Shown: positions 35,737-45,273, counted from the first letter of the stretch. The stretch: 64,000 nucleotides of DNA from an uncultured Lachnospiraceae bacterium (GCA_934351255.1 CAKRJH010000008.1:1-64000), one strand, 5' to 3'. A program made the numbers and translations. Notes: generated by a model not told the origin, from the letters alone.

Positions 35737-37543
35737 CGTCCAGTTTTAATACGCTCATAAATGCGCTCTGTGGAATCTCAACATTTCCAAACTGGCGCAT
35801 GCGCTTCTTTCCTTCCTTCTGTTTTTCAAGCAGCTTTCTCTTTCTGCTGATATCACCGCCATAACACTTGGCCAGGACATCCTTACGCATGGCTTTGACC
35901 GTCTCCCGGGCAATGATCTTGCTTCCGATCGCAGCCTGGATTGGAATTTCAAACAATTGTCTTGGAATTTCTTTTTTCAGTTTCTCACACATCTTACGAC
36001 CACGTTCATACGCGGAATCCGCATGAACGATAAACGATAGCGCATCAATCTCCTCACGGTTGATCAGAATGTCCAGCTTGACCAGAGACGATGGCACATA
36101 TCCATTCATCTCATAATCCAAAGAAGCATATCCTCTGGAACGGGATTTCAGTGCGTCAAAGAAATCATAAATGATCTCATTGAGAGGAAGATCATATTTG
36201 AGTACGGCTCTGGTCTCCTCGATATATTCCATACCGATATAGATACCGCGCCGTTCCTGGCAAAGTGTCATGATCGATCCCACAAATTCTGTGGTGACCA
36301 TGATCTCCGCAGAGACCATCGGCTCCTCCATATGTTCAATCTCCGATGGATCCGGAAGGTTGGATGGGTTCGTCACCTCGACCATCTCACCGTTTGTCTT
36401 ATATACCTTGTAGATAACCCCCGGTGCCGTTGTAACCAGATCCAGATTGTACTCACGCTCCAGTCTTTCCTGAATGATCTCCAGATGCAGCAGTCCGAGA
36501 AATCCGCAGCGAAATCCAAATCCCAGTGCAATGGAAGTTTCCGGTTCGAACTGCAGAGCCGCGTCATTGAGCTGTAACTTTTCCAGAGCATCGCGCAGAT
36601 CCGGATATTTGGCACCGTCCGCAGGATACAGACCGCAATATACCATTGACTGTACCTTCTTGTAGCCCGGCAATGCCTCATCACACGGATTATCTACCGT
36701 CGTAACCGTATCTCCCACACGGGTATCCGATACATTTTTCAGGCTGGCTGTGATATAGCCTACCATACCGGCGCTGAGTTCCTCACATGGCAGGAACTGT
36801 CCTGCCCCAAAGATGCCGACTTCCACAACGTCTGCCTTGGCTCCGGTCGCCATCATCTGGATCTGCTGGCCCGGACGGATGGTTCCGTCAAACAGACGGC
36901 AGAATATGATGACACCCTTATAGGCATCATATAACGAATCAAAGATCAACGCCTTAAGCGGCTTGTCCTCATCCCCGCTCGGTGCCGGGATCTTGGTGAT
37001 GATCTGCTCGAGTACCTGGTCGATATTCAGTCCGGTTTTAGCCGAGATCAGCGGCGCATCCGATGCATCCAGTCCGATGACATCCTCAATCTCCTGTCTG
37101 ACACGCTCCGGTTCCGCACTTGGCAGGTCGATCTTATTGATCACAGGCATGATCTCCAGATCATGATCCAGCGCCAGATAACAGTTGGCCAGCGTCTGCG
37201 CCTCAATTCCCTGTGCAGCGTCCACAATGAGGATCGCTCCCTCACAGGCCGCCAGACTGCGGGACACTTCATAATTGAAGTCCACATGTCCCGGGGTGTC
37301 GATCAGATTGAAGACGTATTCTTCTCCGTTTTTCGCTTTATAGACGATTCGAACGGTCTGGGCTTTGATCGTAATTCCGCGCTCTCTTTCCAGATCCATA
37401 TTATCCAATACCTGGGCCTGCATCTCTCGACTGGTCAGAAGTCCGGTCTGCTCAATAATGCGGTCCGCCAAGGTGGATTTTCCATGATCGATATGTGCAA
37501 CTATACAAAAATTCCGAATATGGGATTCGTCGATTTTTTCCAT
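35729..37543 (-). CDS. lepA: Elongation factor 4 (LepA), ribosomal back-translocase GTPase
   Basis: LepA binds stalled or mistranslocated ribosomes. The 604-residue protein starts at 37543 (GGAGG 5 bases upstream), with FCIVAHIDHGKSTLADRI as the G1 loop (about 12-29), DTPGHVDFNYEVSRSLAACE as G3 and NKIDLPSA as G4. The C-terminal LepA-specific domain ends in GNVEIPQSAFMSVLK. It is co-transcribed with spoIIP upstream (58 bases) and hemW downstream. Confidence 0.97.
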   Translation of the reverse strand: MEKIDESHIRNFCIVAHIDHGKSTLADRIIEQTGLLTSREMQAQVLDNMDLERERGITIKAQTVRIVYKAKNGEEYVFNLIDTPGHVDFNYEVSRSLAACEGAILIVDAAQGIEAQTLANCYLALDHDLEIMPVINKIDLPSAEPERVRQEIEDVIGLDASDAPLISAKTGLNIDQVLEQIITKIPAPSGDEDKPLKALIFDSLYDAYKGVIIFCRLFDGTIRPGQQIQMMATGAKADVVEVGIFGAGQFLPCEELSAGMVGYITASLKNVSDTRVGDTVTTVDNPCDEALPGYKKVQSMVYCGLYPADGAKYPDLRDALEKLQLNDAALQFEPETSIALGFGFRCGFLGLLHLEIIQERLEREYNLDLVTTAPGVIYKVYKTNGEMVEVTNPSNLPDPSEIEHMEEPMVSAEIMVTTEFVGSIMTLCQERRGIYIGMEYIEETRAVLKYDLPLNEIIYDFFDALKSRSRGYASLDYEMNGYVPSSLVKLDILINREEIDALSFIVHADSAYERGRKMCEKLKKEIPRQLFEIPIQAAIGSKIIARETVKAMRKDVLAKCYGGDISRKRKLLEKQKEGKKRMRQFGNVEIPQSAFMSVLKLDDE

Positions 37544-37601
37544 GGGTACCTCCATAATTATGTAATTGGTCTTTTCCACCAACATGGATTATACCATGAA
37601 G

Positions 37602-38714
37602 TTATTTTCCCGACAACACCTGATCGAGTACCCCGGCAAGCGGCTTCATGGCATTGCGGGCTTCCTGCAGGGTATTGTTTTCGTTGCCAAGCTCAATCAG
37701 AAGAGAGCGTTTGCGCAGATGAAGATTGTACCGGTATCCCTTCAAATAGACCGGTTTTGCAAAGTCAGCATATTGTTCCATACATTTGATCCTCATCTGC
37801 AGACTAAATGCCAGATTATCTTTCAGGTTTTTATTTTTCAAGGAGGCAATATTTCCTTTGGTATTGCGGGACAATCCATTAAAAAACATCACCTGGGCAG
37901 TGGACTTTCCGTCAATCACAGTGGTACGATGGACTTTCTGCCCCACGCCATCCCGGTGAAGATCAATAAGAACCTGCAGGGAAGGATATCGGTTCAGATA
38001 TCTGGTGACCCCTTTGTACGCCTGATTGTACGCCTTATTCCGATCAATCTTACCGTGGATCCGGTCATAAGGTGTCGTGTCATGCAGCACCACATAGCCC
38101 TCTTTTCTGAGATATTCTGCCAGGAGTTCTCCGACTGAGATCACAGATCTCTCGCTGCGGCTTTTACCCGGTGAGACAAACGCCTCGGACGCACCGTGGG
38201 TATGATAAATCAGGATCTGTGGCTTTTTACTCTTTTCAATTTCCAGGTTCCTGGACAGCAGATCCTCAACATTCAGGATTTTGGGATCTACCGATGTGGT
38301 CCGGTCCACAATGTAGAAATGAGAGATCAGATCTTTGAACCTTTTGGTCGATTTGAGTGCCTGGATCTGCTTCAGATTGGTTTTAACAGTACTTTTCACC
38401 GGCTGTTCCTGATTTTGCGAAAGATAAGACTGATTTTCATTTTCAATCAGGACACCATACTCCGCCGCCTGTGCATTCTCGTTCTGAACACTCTCGATCT
38501 TCGTATCCTCCTGCCCTTTTTTCTGAGTAGAACTGCCGGTAATATGTTTGCCGTTCCCGAAAAGTGTTGTCTCTTCCTTTCCTACCTGATCCGACACGCC
38601 GTCCAGAATATAATCTACCACGGCAGCAGGAACATGTTTTGCATTTGCCTGAATCAGAATTCCATACACTAATACACAGAGTATTCCGCCCATCATCCAT
38701 CTACGTCTACGCAT
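37602..38714 (-). CDS. spoIIP: Stage II sporulation protein P
   Basis: SpoIIP is a membrane-bound peptidoglycan amidase/endopeptidase needed for engulfment. The 370-residue protein has an N-terminal membrane anchor (about 6-25), a variable linker (about 30-160), and a catalytic domain with ILIYHTHGASEAF (about 186-198), VLIDLHRDGVGQK and LLIELGNENNTLQEA. The histidines of the first two motifs and the glutamate of the last are metal ligands. Start at 38714: AAAGGA lies 8 bases upstream. It is 63 bases after gpr. Confidence 0.94.
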   Translation of the reverse strand: MRRRRWMMGGILCVLVYGILIQANAKHVPAAVVDYILDGVSDQVGKEETTLFGNGKHITGSSTQKKGQEDTKIESVQNENAQAAEYGVLIENENQSYLSQNQEQPVKSTVKTNLKQIQALKSTKRFKDLISHFYIVDRTTSVDPKILNVEDLLSRNLEIEKSKKPQILIYHTHGASEAFVSPGKSRSERSVISVGELLAEYLRKEGYVVLHDTTPYDRIHGKIDRNKAYNQAYKGVTRYLNRYPSLQVLIDLHRDGVGQKVHRTTVIDGKSTAQVMFFNGLSRNTKGNIASLKNKNLKDNLAFSLQMRIKCMEQYADFAKPVYLKGYRYNLHLRKRSLLIELGNENNTLQEARNAMKPLAGVLDQVLSGK

Positions 38715-38777
38715 CTTCTTGTCCTTTCCTGCGTCGTTGCATACCATCTAGGACATTCTATTGAAAAAACGGACAAA

Positions 38778-39530
38778 TTATGCCTCAAGAATCGCATCTT
38801 CAATTGCCTGTACCAGACAATGACTCAAGCCGATCATCTCAAAATCAATATCTTTTGGAGTGACATATTGTCCGGGATAGATCTCCATAACAGTTGGTAC
38901 ACCGATCGCAAGGACCGGTACACCTAGCGTTTTTGCATCAATGGCACTCTTATGCTCTCCCACACCGGAGCCTGGGCAGATTCCGGAATCGGTGATCTGA
39001 ATTGAATGACATAGGCGCGTATGGCTCTGCGCGGCCAGGGAATCGATCACCAATACGCACTCCGGCTGGATCTTGTGTACCAGCGCCTGTATGATCTCCA
39101 GTGCCTCCATCCCGGTCTGCGACGTCACTCCCGGAGCGATTGCACAGATGCCTCCCGCTTCGTCCAGTTTCCTATGTCTTGTGATGATAATGTCATCCAC
39201 AACCCGGGAACCAAGGGCATCGGCCACCGCTCTGCGGTTTCCAAGGCCTAGTACCAAAAACGGTCCGTCTGTCGGCGTTTTGCTCAACATTTCTCTTAAT
39301 TCTTCTGTCACAACCTCATCGACACCTTCGTTTTGCACAAATTCAATCGTACTATACCGTCCAATCGGCTTTTCCATCACCCTGGCCCCGTGAGATGTCC
39401 GGATCGTCACCTTGCTGATTCGGATCCTTCCCTCATTACGCTCCCATTTTTCCAGTTCCACGCCGGAGATTTCCACCTTATCCCGTGTAAATTTCTCCTG
39501 TATTTCCAGTGCCAGATCTGTCCGTCCCAT
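38778..39530 (-). CDS. gpr: Germination protease GPR
   Basis: GPR degrades the small acid-soluble proteins that coat spore DNA, at germination. The 250-residue product begins with the conserved RTDLALEI (2-9), after a very short leader, and contains VLGLGNRRAVADALG (about 96-110), with the family's active-site aspartates further along. It is shorter than the roughly 320-370 residues of Bacillus and Clostridium GPR; the C-terminus and propeptide are both reduced. Start at 39530 chosen because AAGGA is 11 bases upstream; an ATG at 39542 is too close. A sigma-F/G-like promoter is present. Confidence 0.9.
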   Translation of the reverse strand: MGRTDLALEIQEKFTRDKVEISGVELEKWERNEGRIRISKVTIRTSHGARVMEKPIGRYSTIEFVQNEGVDEVVTEELREMLSKTPTDGPFLVLGLGNRRAVADALGSRVVDDIIITRHRKLDEAGGICAIAPGVTSQTGMEALEIIQALVHKIQPECVLVIDSLAAQSHTRLCHSIQITDSGICPGSGVGEHKSAIDAKTLGVPVLAIGVPTVMEIYPGQYVTPKDIDFEMIGLSHCLVQAIEDAILEA

Positions 39531-39558
39531 ATATTTTTGCATCCTTTCGTTTATTTCT

Positions 39559-39588
39559 ATAGTTTCCTACAAAAAATCAATATTATGT
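39559..39588 (-). promoter_or_regulatory. Candidate sigma-F/sigma-G promoter of gpr
   Basis: On the minus strand ACATA (39584-39588), 16 bases, then GGAAACTAT (39559-39567). The -10 part matches six of seven fixed positions of the forespore consensus. A forespore promoter is expected for gpr. Confidence 0.45.
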
Positions 39589-39589
39589 A

Positions 39590-39618
39590 TTGACAAGCTA
39601 ACTTCTTTCCCCTATTAT
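39590..39618 (+). promoter_or_regulatory. Promoter of rpsT
   Basis: TTGACA (39590-39595), 17 bases, TATTAT (39613-39618). This is near consensus, fitting a highly expressed ribosomal gene. The leader before the rpsT ATG is about 80 bases long. Confidence 0.8.
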
Positions 39619-39706
39619 TAATAAGTGTGTTTCCGACAAAGTTATCCGTGTCTTATTTGTGGAAACATCGATCATAATTAGATAATCCACAATAGGAGGT
39701 GTAAAG

Positions 39707-39970
39707 ATGGCAAACATTAAATCTGCTAAGAAGAGAATTTTAGTTGAGCGTAGAAACGCTGAGAGAAATAAGGCGATCAAGTCTGCAGTAAAGACTTCTG
39801 TAAAGAAGGTTGACGCAGCAATCGCAGCAAACGATAAGGATGCAGCAGCTGTAGCATTACTCGCAGCTACAGGTGAGATCAACAAGGCTGCAAGCAAGGG
39901 CGTTTTCCACAAGAAGACTGCTTCCAGAAAGATTTCTCGTTTATCTCTCGCTGTGAATAAATTAGCATAA
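39707..39970 (+). CDS. rpsT: 30S ribosomal protein S20
   Basis: S20 is a small primary-binding protein of the 30S subunit. The 87-residue product begins MANIKSAKKRILVERRNAER and is rich in Lys, Ala and Arg, all characteristic. AGGAGG lies upstream of the ATG. It is a single-gene unit between a strong promoter and a strong terminator. Adenine-rich codons typical of highly expressed genes are used. In most Firmicutes rpsT also lies next to gpr, as here. Confidence 0.97.
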   Translation: MANIKSAKKRILVERRNAERNKAIKSAVKTSVKKVDAAIAANDKDAAAVALLAATGEINKAASKGVFHKKTASRKISRLSLAVNKLA

Positions 39971-39997
39971 TAAACGTAAATCATTATATTAACCCAG

Positions 39998-40035
39998 AAG
40001 AACTGTCATAGCCGGTGTATGACAGTTCTTTTTTT
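39998..40035 (+). terminator. Terminator of rpsT
   Basis: AAGAACTGTCATA (39998-40010) and TATGACAGTTCTT (40018-40030) form a perfect 13-bp stem with a seven-base loop and a T run to 40035. Confidence 0.92.
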
Positions 40036-40121
40036 GATGTTTCTGTTTTATATTTCGTTTCAGTATGTTAGAATCTGCTCTTCTGTTGCTGTGAAAAATT
40101 AACACCTCAGCTGCAATTCTT

Positions 40122-43100
40122 TCAGATATAACGGATCCGGCAGCTTCCCGGCACGCCGGTCCAGCTGTTTTTTCCCCACTTTTTCATTTTCTTTGATTGG
40201 ACGATCACTTTCTTCAGGCGGATATCACCCCGGAAGACGCCAGCTTTTGCGTATCTCACATTCTTACCGATCACAACTTTGCGCAGTCTCTTGCAGTTGG
40301 CAAAGGACTTTTTTCCGAGCATCGTCACACGGAATCGTTTTCCCTGGATCGAGATTGTCGCCGGTATCGTAACTTTTCTGGCATTTTTAGAACAGCGCAC
40401 CACCTTCACAGTACGTTTGACACTGGACATTGCGGTGATCTGATAGGTCAGTTTGCCGCGGCGGATCCGGCTTCCCACCATGATTCCACCGGAAGTGGCC
40501 GGCTGATACTTTGTACCATCGACAACTGTTCCGCCCTGAGCCACAGGATCATCTGCCGGATCTACCGTTGTCCTTGGATCTTTCCCGGACGGATGATCTG
40601 TGCCCGGTGTTTCCGTAGCTCGGGTCTGCGGTGTCTTTCCTGGTGCCGGTGCTGTTGTGACTGGCGGCAAAGGAGTCTTTCCCGGTGCCGGTACTTTTGT
40701 GGCTGGTGCCACCGGTGTCTTCCCCGGTGCCGGTGCGGACGGAACAGGCGTAGTTGAAGATGGTATATCCGGGGCTGGAGTTGCCTGTGATCCGGAATAT
40801 CTGGCATAATACTCCCTGTTCGTAGTGAGCGGTCCCACCATCTCATCCGGTGCTCCGCCAAATTGAGTCAATGACTCATCCTCATACCATCCCTCAAATG
40901 AATCCATATCCGTTTCCGGCTGATCCAGACTGGCAAATCGTCCTGAATCATAATATTTGTAAATAATGCCGCTTCTGGTATGATATGCAATATAAAATTG
41001 TGGATACAGGTGCATTGTTCCTCTGACTACAACGGCCTGTCCGGTCGTCATAATATTACCGGCATCGTCACGATATCTTGAGATGTTCCGGCAGTTTCCT
41101 ATATGATCCCTGAGAACAAGTGTCTGTCCGTAGACTGCACTTCCTGTCACCACTTCATTGTCTGAAAGATGGAAATAAATCTCCTGACGCTGACGTTCGA
41201 CATACACGCTGACATGAGTGCGTCCATCGGCCCGGATTCTGGTCTCCCGCAGGCTATCGGCATTGAGAAGCTGATATTTTCCCCCGGCCGCTTTGGAGAC
41301 CGCTTTATCCAGATCTTCTGTATGATAGCGTTCACACAATGCATCCCCAATCGTCGCATCTGTCCTCCCTGTCTCAGACAGCGTGCCGATCAGTTCCATA
41401 CCTGTAGTATCAGCAGATACTGCAAACAGAGTCATACTATATAGAGTATCTGTACGTGCCTGATAGACCGCATACAGGGTCTGATCATGATTCGGAATCA
41501 GATACTGGCTGTCAGTCGTATAGATCACCTGAGCGGCATCCGGCTCCACACCCCATCCGACAAAGTCGTATCCCTGCTTGACAGGCTTTACATCCGGCAG
41601 AGTAATACACTGTTCAAACACACCTTCCAGGCTGTCGGGATTCTGTCCCTGCGGCAGGCTTCCACCCTGCAGATCAAACTCTACGCGGTATTGTCCGCGC
41701 CGATAATACGCGGTCAGGATCAGACTTCCATCGGCCTGTACGACTCCGGAAAGCGTGGAGGATTCCCTATCCAGATAAAATCCCGGATAGATTGATTCTA
41801 TATCTGACAGTTTCACATTACTGTCTGTATATCCATCATACGTATACTCTGCAGATTTCTTGAAACTCTGATCCAGTCTCTGTTTGTAGTATTCTACATG
41901 ATAGACCACCGGTCTGGCCTTCCAGACCGCATACAATGTCATATCTGCAGACACCTGAAACTGTGTTCTTCCTTCGGCCGCTCCCGGCTCATTGGCCCAG
42001 CCTGCAAAGTCATAGCCGAGTCGTCTGGCCACCTGATCTACCTGTACAGGTTCCTCGTCCCAGACCGCATTTAAAGATACAACTTCCGGCACGGACGTAA
42101 GATTTTTTACGGTGCCTCCATCGGAAATTCCCACACGGGCTTCCTCGCCAAGCGACCAGCCCGCAAAGGATTTGTAAACCTGGATCACACCGGTCTCACA
42201 GACCGCTTCCGGGGCACCGAGATCCAGATTCACCTGATAACCCCTCCGGTAGACATTGCGTGGCAGAACAATCTCTTCATCATAATAACAATGCATCAGA
42301 TCCGCCATAGCCCCTGCCGTGGCTTCCGGTGCCATAAAACGGATCTCATATTGGATCGGCGTAAAATAACGATATACCACACAGTCCTCGTCACCTACTA
42401 CAGCATAGGAGCAACCGCTGTAAAAATATCCGGTATAATACCTGCTAATCTGAATCTGATCGCCGAAATCGCTGCCGTTGATCAGAGTCCCCCGCATTGC
42501 AGTGCGCTGAGTTGTTCCTAACGTTTTCTGGGCGTTTGGCCCGGTCCGGATCTGATCGATGCATGTCACATTGTGGGAATAGGATATAAATTTCCAGTGT
42601 GCATACAGCGTACTTCCCACCACTGCTGTATTTCCACTCTCAACCTTAGTCCCGCCTTCCGGTCTGGTATACCAGCCGTCAAAAAGGTATTCGCCGTTGT
42701 TACCGCTTCTGACCGCTGTCGGAAGACTCTTTGCCACGTGTTTCTTCTGTGCAAAATCATATTCCAGAAAGCCAAGTCCCTCCAGTCTGCCACCATTACA
42801 ATCAAACACAAGCCCATTTGTCCCGTCCAGGGTATACTCTGTGTGAATATCGTAAATACAGGACTCGCTGTCCCGTCCCCAGCTTCCAAGGCTGATCCCG
42901 ATATTCTGGTCTCTGGCCTGCAAAAAGCCATAGTCCTCTGTGATCCAGTTTGATTCGTCTGCGGTGCGCTCGATCTGATCGGACAACAGTTTTCCATTCT
43001 GGTATCTTGTCACCCGGACCGCATACTGCTGTGGCAGAATTTTCGCATATTGGTAGGCATTGACCAGAAAACGTGTGCTGTTCGTCGGATAAATGCTGAC

Positions 43101-43421
43101 AAAATTCTTCGTCGGCTCCAGTTTCATGCTGTCCGTTGTCTTAATCGTTCCATTAAAGTTCTGGTGGTCATGATCCCACAGAATAGAATCTGTCCTGCCA
43201 ACCCAATAGTCGTAGCAGTAATCCAGATACTGGTCATCGAGGCTGACCGATACACCAGTCTGTGATTTACGATAACCCTGTTTGTAGGAAAAGTTGGTAC
43301 CGATGCCCTTCGGCGTGAGACTGTCTCTGTCTGCCGCCCTGACTTCGCAAGAGGGATACCATAAGAATCCGAATAGAAAAAAAAGAATAGAAACAACCCA
43401 TAATCTCGACATTTTTCTCAA
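40122..43421 (-). CDS. Large secreted surface protein with InlB-type repeats and LRR tail
   Basis: The product of about 1,099 residues has a signal peptide (about 1-30, ending VRA) and a non-conserved N-terminal region. It then has several Listeria-Bacteroides (InlB B-repeat) modules, each ending like LYAHWK, LYAVWK or LYAVYQ (about residues 250-285, 400-470, 480-515, 610-665). A MucBP-like stretch (about 515-590) follows VVYHVEYYKQ. A Pro/Thr-rich linker (about 905-985) holds three 14-residue PAPGKTP units, and the C-terminus (about 990-1099) looks like a BspA-type leucine-rich repeat. There is no LPXTG anchor. It is probably an adhesin or matrix protein. The start is uncertain: TTG at 43421 has AGGAAG 10 bases upstream; ATG at 43445 has a site only two bases away. 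Confidence 0.85.
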   Translation of the reverse strand: MRKMSRLWVVSILFFLFGFLWYPSCEVRAADRDSLTPKGIGTNFSYKQGYRKSQTGVSVSLDDQYLDYCYDYWVGRTDSILWDHDHQNFNGTIKTTDSMKLEPTKNFVSIYPTNSTRFLVNAYQYAKILPQQYAVRVTRYQNGKLLSDQIERTADESNWITEDYGFLQARDQNIGISLGSWGRDSESCIYDIHTEYTLDGTNGLVFDCNGGRLEGLGFLEYDFAQKKHVAKSLPTAVRSGNNGEYLFDGWYTRPEGGTKVESGNTAVVGSTLYAHWKFISYSHNVTCIDQIRTGPNAQKTLGTTQRTAMRGTLINGSDFGDQIQISRYYTGYFYSGCSYAVVGDEDCVVYRYFTPIQYEIRFMAPEATAGAMADLMHCYYDEEIVLPRNVYRRGYQVNLDLGAPEAVCETGVIQVYKSFAGWSLGEEARVGISDGGTVKNLTSVPEVVSLNAVWDEEPVQVDQVARRLGYDFAGWANEPGAAEGRTQFQVSADMTLYAVWKARPVVYHVEYYKQRLDQSFKKSAEYTYDGYTDSNVKLSDIESIYPGFYLDRESSTLSGVVQADGSLILTAYYRRGQYRVEFDLQGGSLPQGQNPDSLEGVFEQCITLPDVKPVKQGYDFVGWGVEPDAAQVIYTTDSQYLIPNHDQTLYAVYQARTDTLYSMTLFAVSADTTGMELIGTLSETGRTDATIGDALCERYHTEDLDKAVSKAAGGKYQLLNADSLRETRIRADGRTHVSVYVERQRQEIYFHLSDNEVVTGSAVYGQTLVLRDHIGNCRNISRYRDDAGNIMTTGQAVVVRGTMHLYPQFYIAYHTRSGIIYKYYDSGRFASLDQPETDMDSFEGWYEDESLTQFGGAPDEMVGPLTTNREYYARYSGSQATPAPDIPSSTTPVPSAPAPGKTPVAPATKVPAPGKTPLPPVTTAPAPGKTPQTRATETPGTDHPSGKDPRTTVDPADDPVAQGGTVVDGTKYQPATSGGIMVGSRIRRGKLTYQITAMSSVKRTVKVVRCSKNARKVTIPATISIQGKRFRVTMLGKKSFANCKRLRKVVIGKNVRYAKAGVFRGDIRLKKVIVQSKKMKKWGKNSWTGVPGSCRIRYI
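40630..40755 (-). repeat. Three 42-bp tandem repeats inside the surface protein gene
   Basis: Near-identical units start at 40630, 40672 and 40714, each containing GGTGTCTTTCC-type then GGTGCCGGT sequence on the plus strand. Each encodes 14 residues beginning PAPGKTP. Length-variable linkers of this kind often change by slippage. Confidence 0.8.
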
Positions 43422-43497
43422 ATAAGCATTACTTCCTATCTGCATCACTCCCGAAATGCCGTAATATGATATTTACTTTCTCTGTCAGAATATCTAT

Positions 43498-43526
43498 ATT
43501 GTAGTGAACCATATCTCATTTGGCAA
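43498..43526 (-). promoter_or_regulatory. Promoter of the surface protein gene
   Basis: TTGCCA (43521-43526), 17 bases, then TACAAT (43498-43503) on the minus strand, about 70 bases before the start codon. The remaining upstream part of the 397-base gap to guaB is occupied by the inverted-repeat element and the guaB terminator. Confidence 0.6.
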
Positions 43527-43591
43527 TGCGCAAAGTTACCAAAAATCGGACCTCCGTTTTCCCAAAATTTCTTACATATTTTTTTATGAGC

Positions 43592-43717
43592 AGTTTCCTA
43601 TACAGGAATAAAGAGTCGCTTGCGACTCTTTCGCGCTCGAGCGGTGCTGTTTACAGCTAACTTCTTCTCCGCGAGATGCGCATCCTTGCGGAGCCTTTTT
43701 TTGCTTTATAGGAAACT
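43592..43717. mobile_element. MITE-like inverted-repeat element (126 bp)
   Basis: The element is bounded by an 11-bp terminal inverted repeat: AGTTTCCTATA (43592-43602) and TATAGGAAACT (43707-43717). Inside are two further hairpins: AAGAGTCGC with GCGACTCTT (43611-43630), and CTCCGC with GCGGAG around GATGCGCATC (43668-43694). It encodes no transposase and no convincing protein. I see no clear target duplication. A second copy of the right terminal sequence in inverse orientation follows at 43722-43743, making a 22-bp stem with 43695-43716. Confidence 0.55.
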
Positions 43718-43735
43718 TCTCGTTTCCTATAAAGC

Positions 43736-43766
43736 AAAAAAAGGGCATTATCCGAAGATAATGCCC
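43736..43766 (-). terminator. Terminator of guaB
   Basis: GGGCATTATC (43743-43752) and GATAATGCCC (43757-43766) form a perfect stem. On the minus strand the loop is TTCG, a very stable tetraloop, and a seven-base T run follows. The T run is shared with the adjacent 22-bp inverted repeat. Confidence 0.93.
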
Positions 43767-43818
43767 TGTCACTGATCACAATATGTCAAGTCCTAAAGAC
43801 AATGTCTATACCGTGTTC

Positions 43819-45273
43819 TTAGTCTACGCTGTAGTTTGGAGCTTCCTTTGTGATATGAATATCATGAGGATGGCTCTCCTTTAAGGATGCTGCAGAAATC
43901 TTGACAAATTTGCCGGTCTCCTGCAATGTCGGGATGTCCGGTGCACCACAGTATCCCATGCCGGAACGGATTCCTCCGATAAGCTGGAATACGGTGTCCT
44001 CAAGCATGCCCTTGTATGCCACACGTCCCTCTACACCTTCAGGTACCAGTTTCTTGGCATCTGTCTGGAAGTAACGGTCCTTGGAACCATTCTCCATGGC
44101 TGCGATAGATCCCATACCACGGTATACCTTATATTTTCTTCCCTGGAACAGTTCGAATGTTCCTGGGCTCTCATCACATCCTGCAAAGATGCTTCCCATC
44201 ATACATACGCTTGCACCGGCAGCCAGGGCCTTTGTCATATCTCCGGAATATTTGATACCACCATCGGCGATGATCGGCACACCATACTCCTTAGAAACTG
44301 CATACGCATCCATGATCGCAGAAATCTGCGGAACACCGATACCGGATACCACACGGGTTGTGCAGATGGATCCGGGTCCGATACCAATCTTAACACAGTC
44401 AGCACCAGCCTCGATCAGAGCTCTGGTAGCCTCTCCTGTCGCTACATTGCCGGCAATAACCTGCAGATCCGGATATGCATCCTTTAACATGCGCACACAA
44501 CGGATAACATTGGCACTGTGGCCATGTGCGGAATCCAGTACCACGCAGTCAACATGCTTGGCAACCAACGCCTCTGCTCTCTCCAATACATTGGCTGTGA
44601 TACCAAGTGCAGCACCACAGAGCAGTCTTCCCTGATCATCCTTTGCAGCCAGAGGATATTTGATCTGCTTTTCAATATCTTTGATTGTGATCAATCCGGT
44701 AAGGGTTCCATCCGGATCAACCAGCGGAAGTTTCTCCTTGCGGGACTTTCCGAGGATCTTCTTGGCCTCCTCCAATGTGATTCCGGTAGGTGCCGTAACC
44801 AGCCCCTCAGAGGTCATGGACTCACTGATCTTCTTGGAAAAATCGGTCTCAAACTTCAGATCACGATTGGTGATGATACCAACCAGCTTACGGTCATCCT
44901 TTACGATAGGAACACCGGAAATACGGAACTTTGCCATAAGATTGTTTGCATCTGCCAGTGTATGATCTGGTGATAAGAAAAATGGATCTGTAATGACACC
45001 ATTCTCGGAACGCTTAACCTTATCCACCTCATCAGCCTGCGCCTCAATAGACATGTTCTTGTGGATAATACCGATACCACCCTGTCTGGCCATCGCAATC
45101 GCCATACGGTTCTCCGTTACGGTATCCATACCTGCGCTCATCATAGGAATGTTCAAGCGAATTTTCTTCGTCAAATTTGTTGCAAGAGAAACCTGATTTG
45201 GAATCACTTCTGAATACTGCGGCACAAGAAGCACATCGTCAAAAGTAATGCCCTCTCCGATAATCTTACCCAT
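43819..45273 (-). CDS. guaB: IMP dehydrogenase
   Basis: GuaB oxidises IMP to XMP, the committed step to GTP. The 484-residue enzyme has the TIM barrel with a paired CBS regulatory insert (about residues 95-205). The catalytic cysteine is in GIGPGSICTTRVVSGIGVPQ (about 298-317), and the flap GVEGRVAYKG is near 415. Its promoter overlaps the end of the upstream gene, and a hairpin lies in the leader (see separate entries). A strong terminator makes it a single-gene unit. Confidence 0.97.
   Translation of the reverse strand: MGKIIGEGITFDDVLLVPQYSEVIPNQVSLATNLTKKIRLNIPMMSAGMDTVTENRMAIAMARQGGIGIIHKNMSIEAQADEVDKVKRSENGVITDPFFLSPDHTLADANNLMAKFRISGVPIVKDDRKLVGIITNRDLKFETDFSKKISESMTSEGLVTAPTGITLEEAKKILGKSRKEKLPLVDPDGTLTGLITIKDIEKQIKYPLAAKDDQGRLLCGAALGITANVLERAEALVAKHVDCVVLDSAHGHSANVIRCVRMLKDAYPDLQVIAGNVATGEATRALIEAGADCVKIGIGPGSICTTRVVSGIGVPQISAIMDAYAVSKEYGVPIIADGGIKYSGDMTKALAAGASVCMMGSIFAGCDESPGTFELFQGRKYKVYRGMGSIAAMENGSKDRYFQTDAKKLVPEGVEGRVAYKGMLEDTVFQLIGGIRSGMGYCGAPDIPTLQETGKFVKISAASLKESHPHDIHITKEAPNYSVD

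Noticed and set aside
43584..43772. 62-codon minus-strand frame across the inverted-repeat element
   Set aside because: It crosses the element hairpins and the guaB terminator, so it is very unlikely to be translated.
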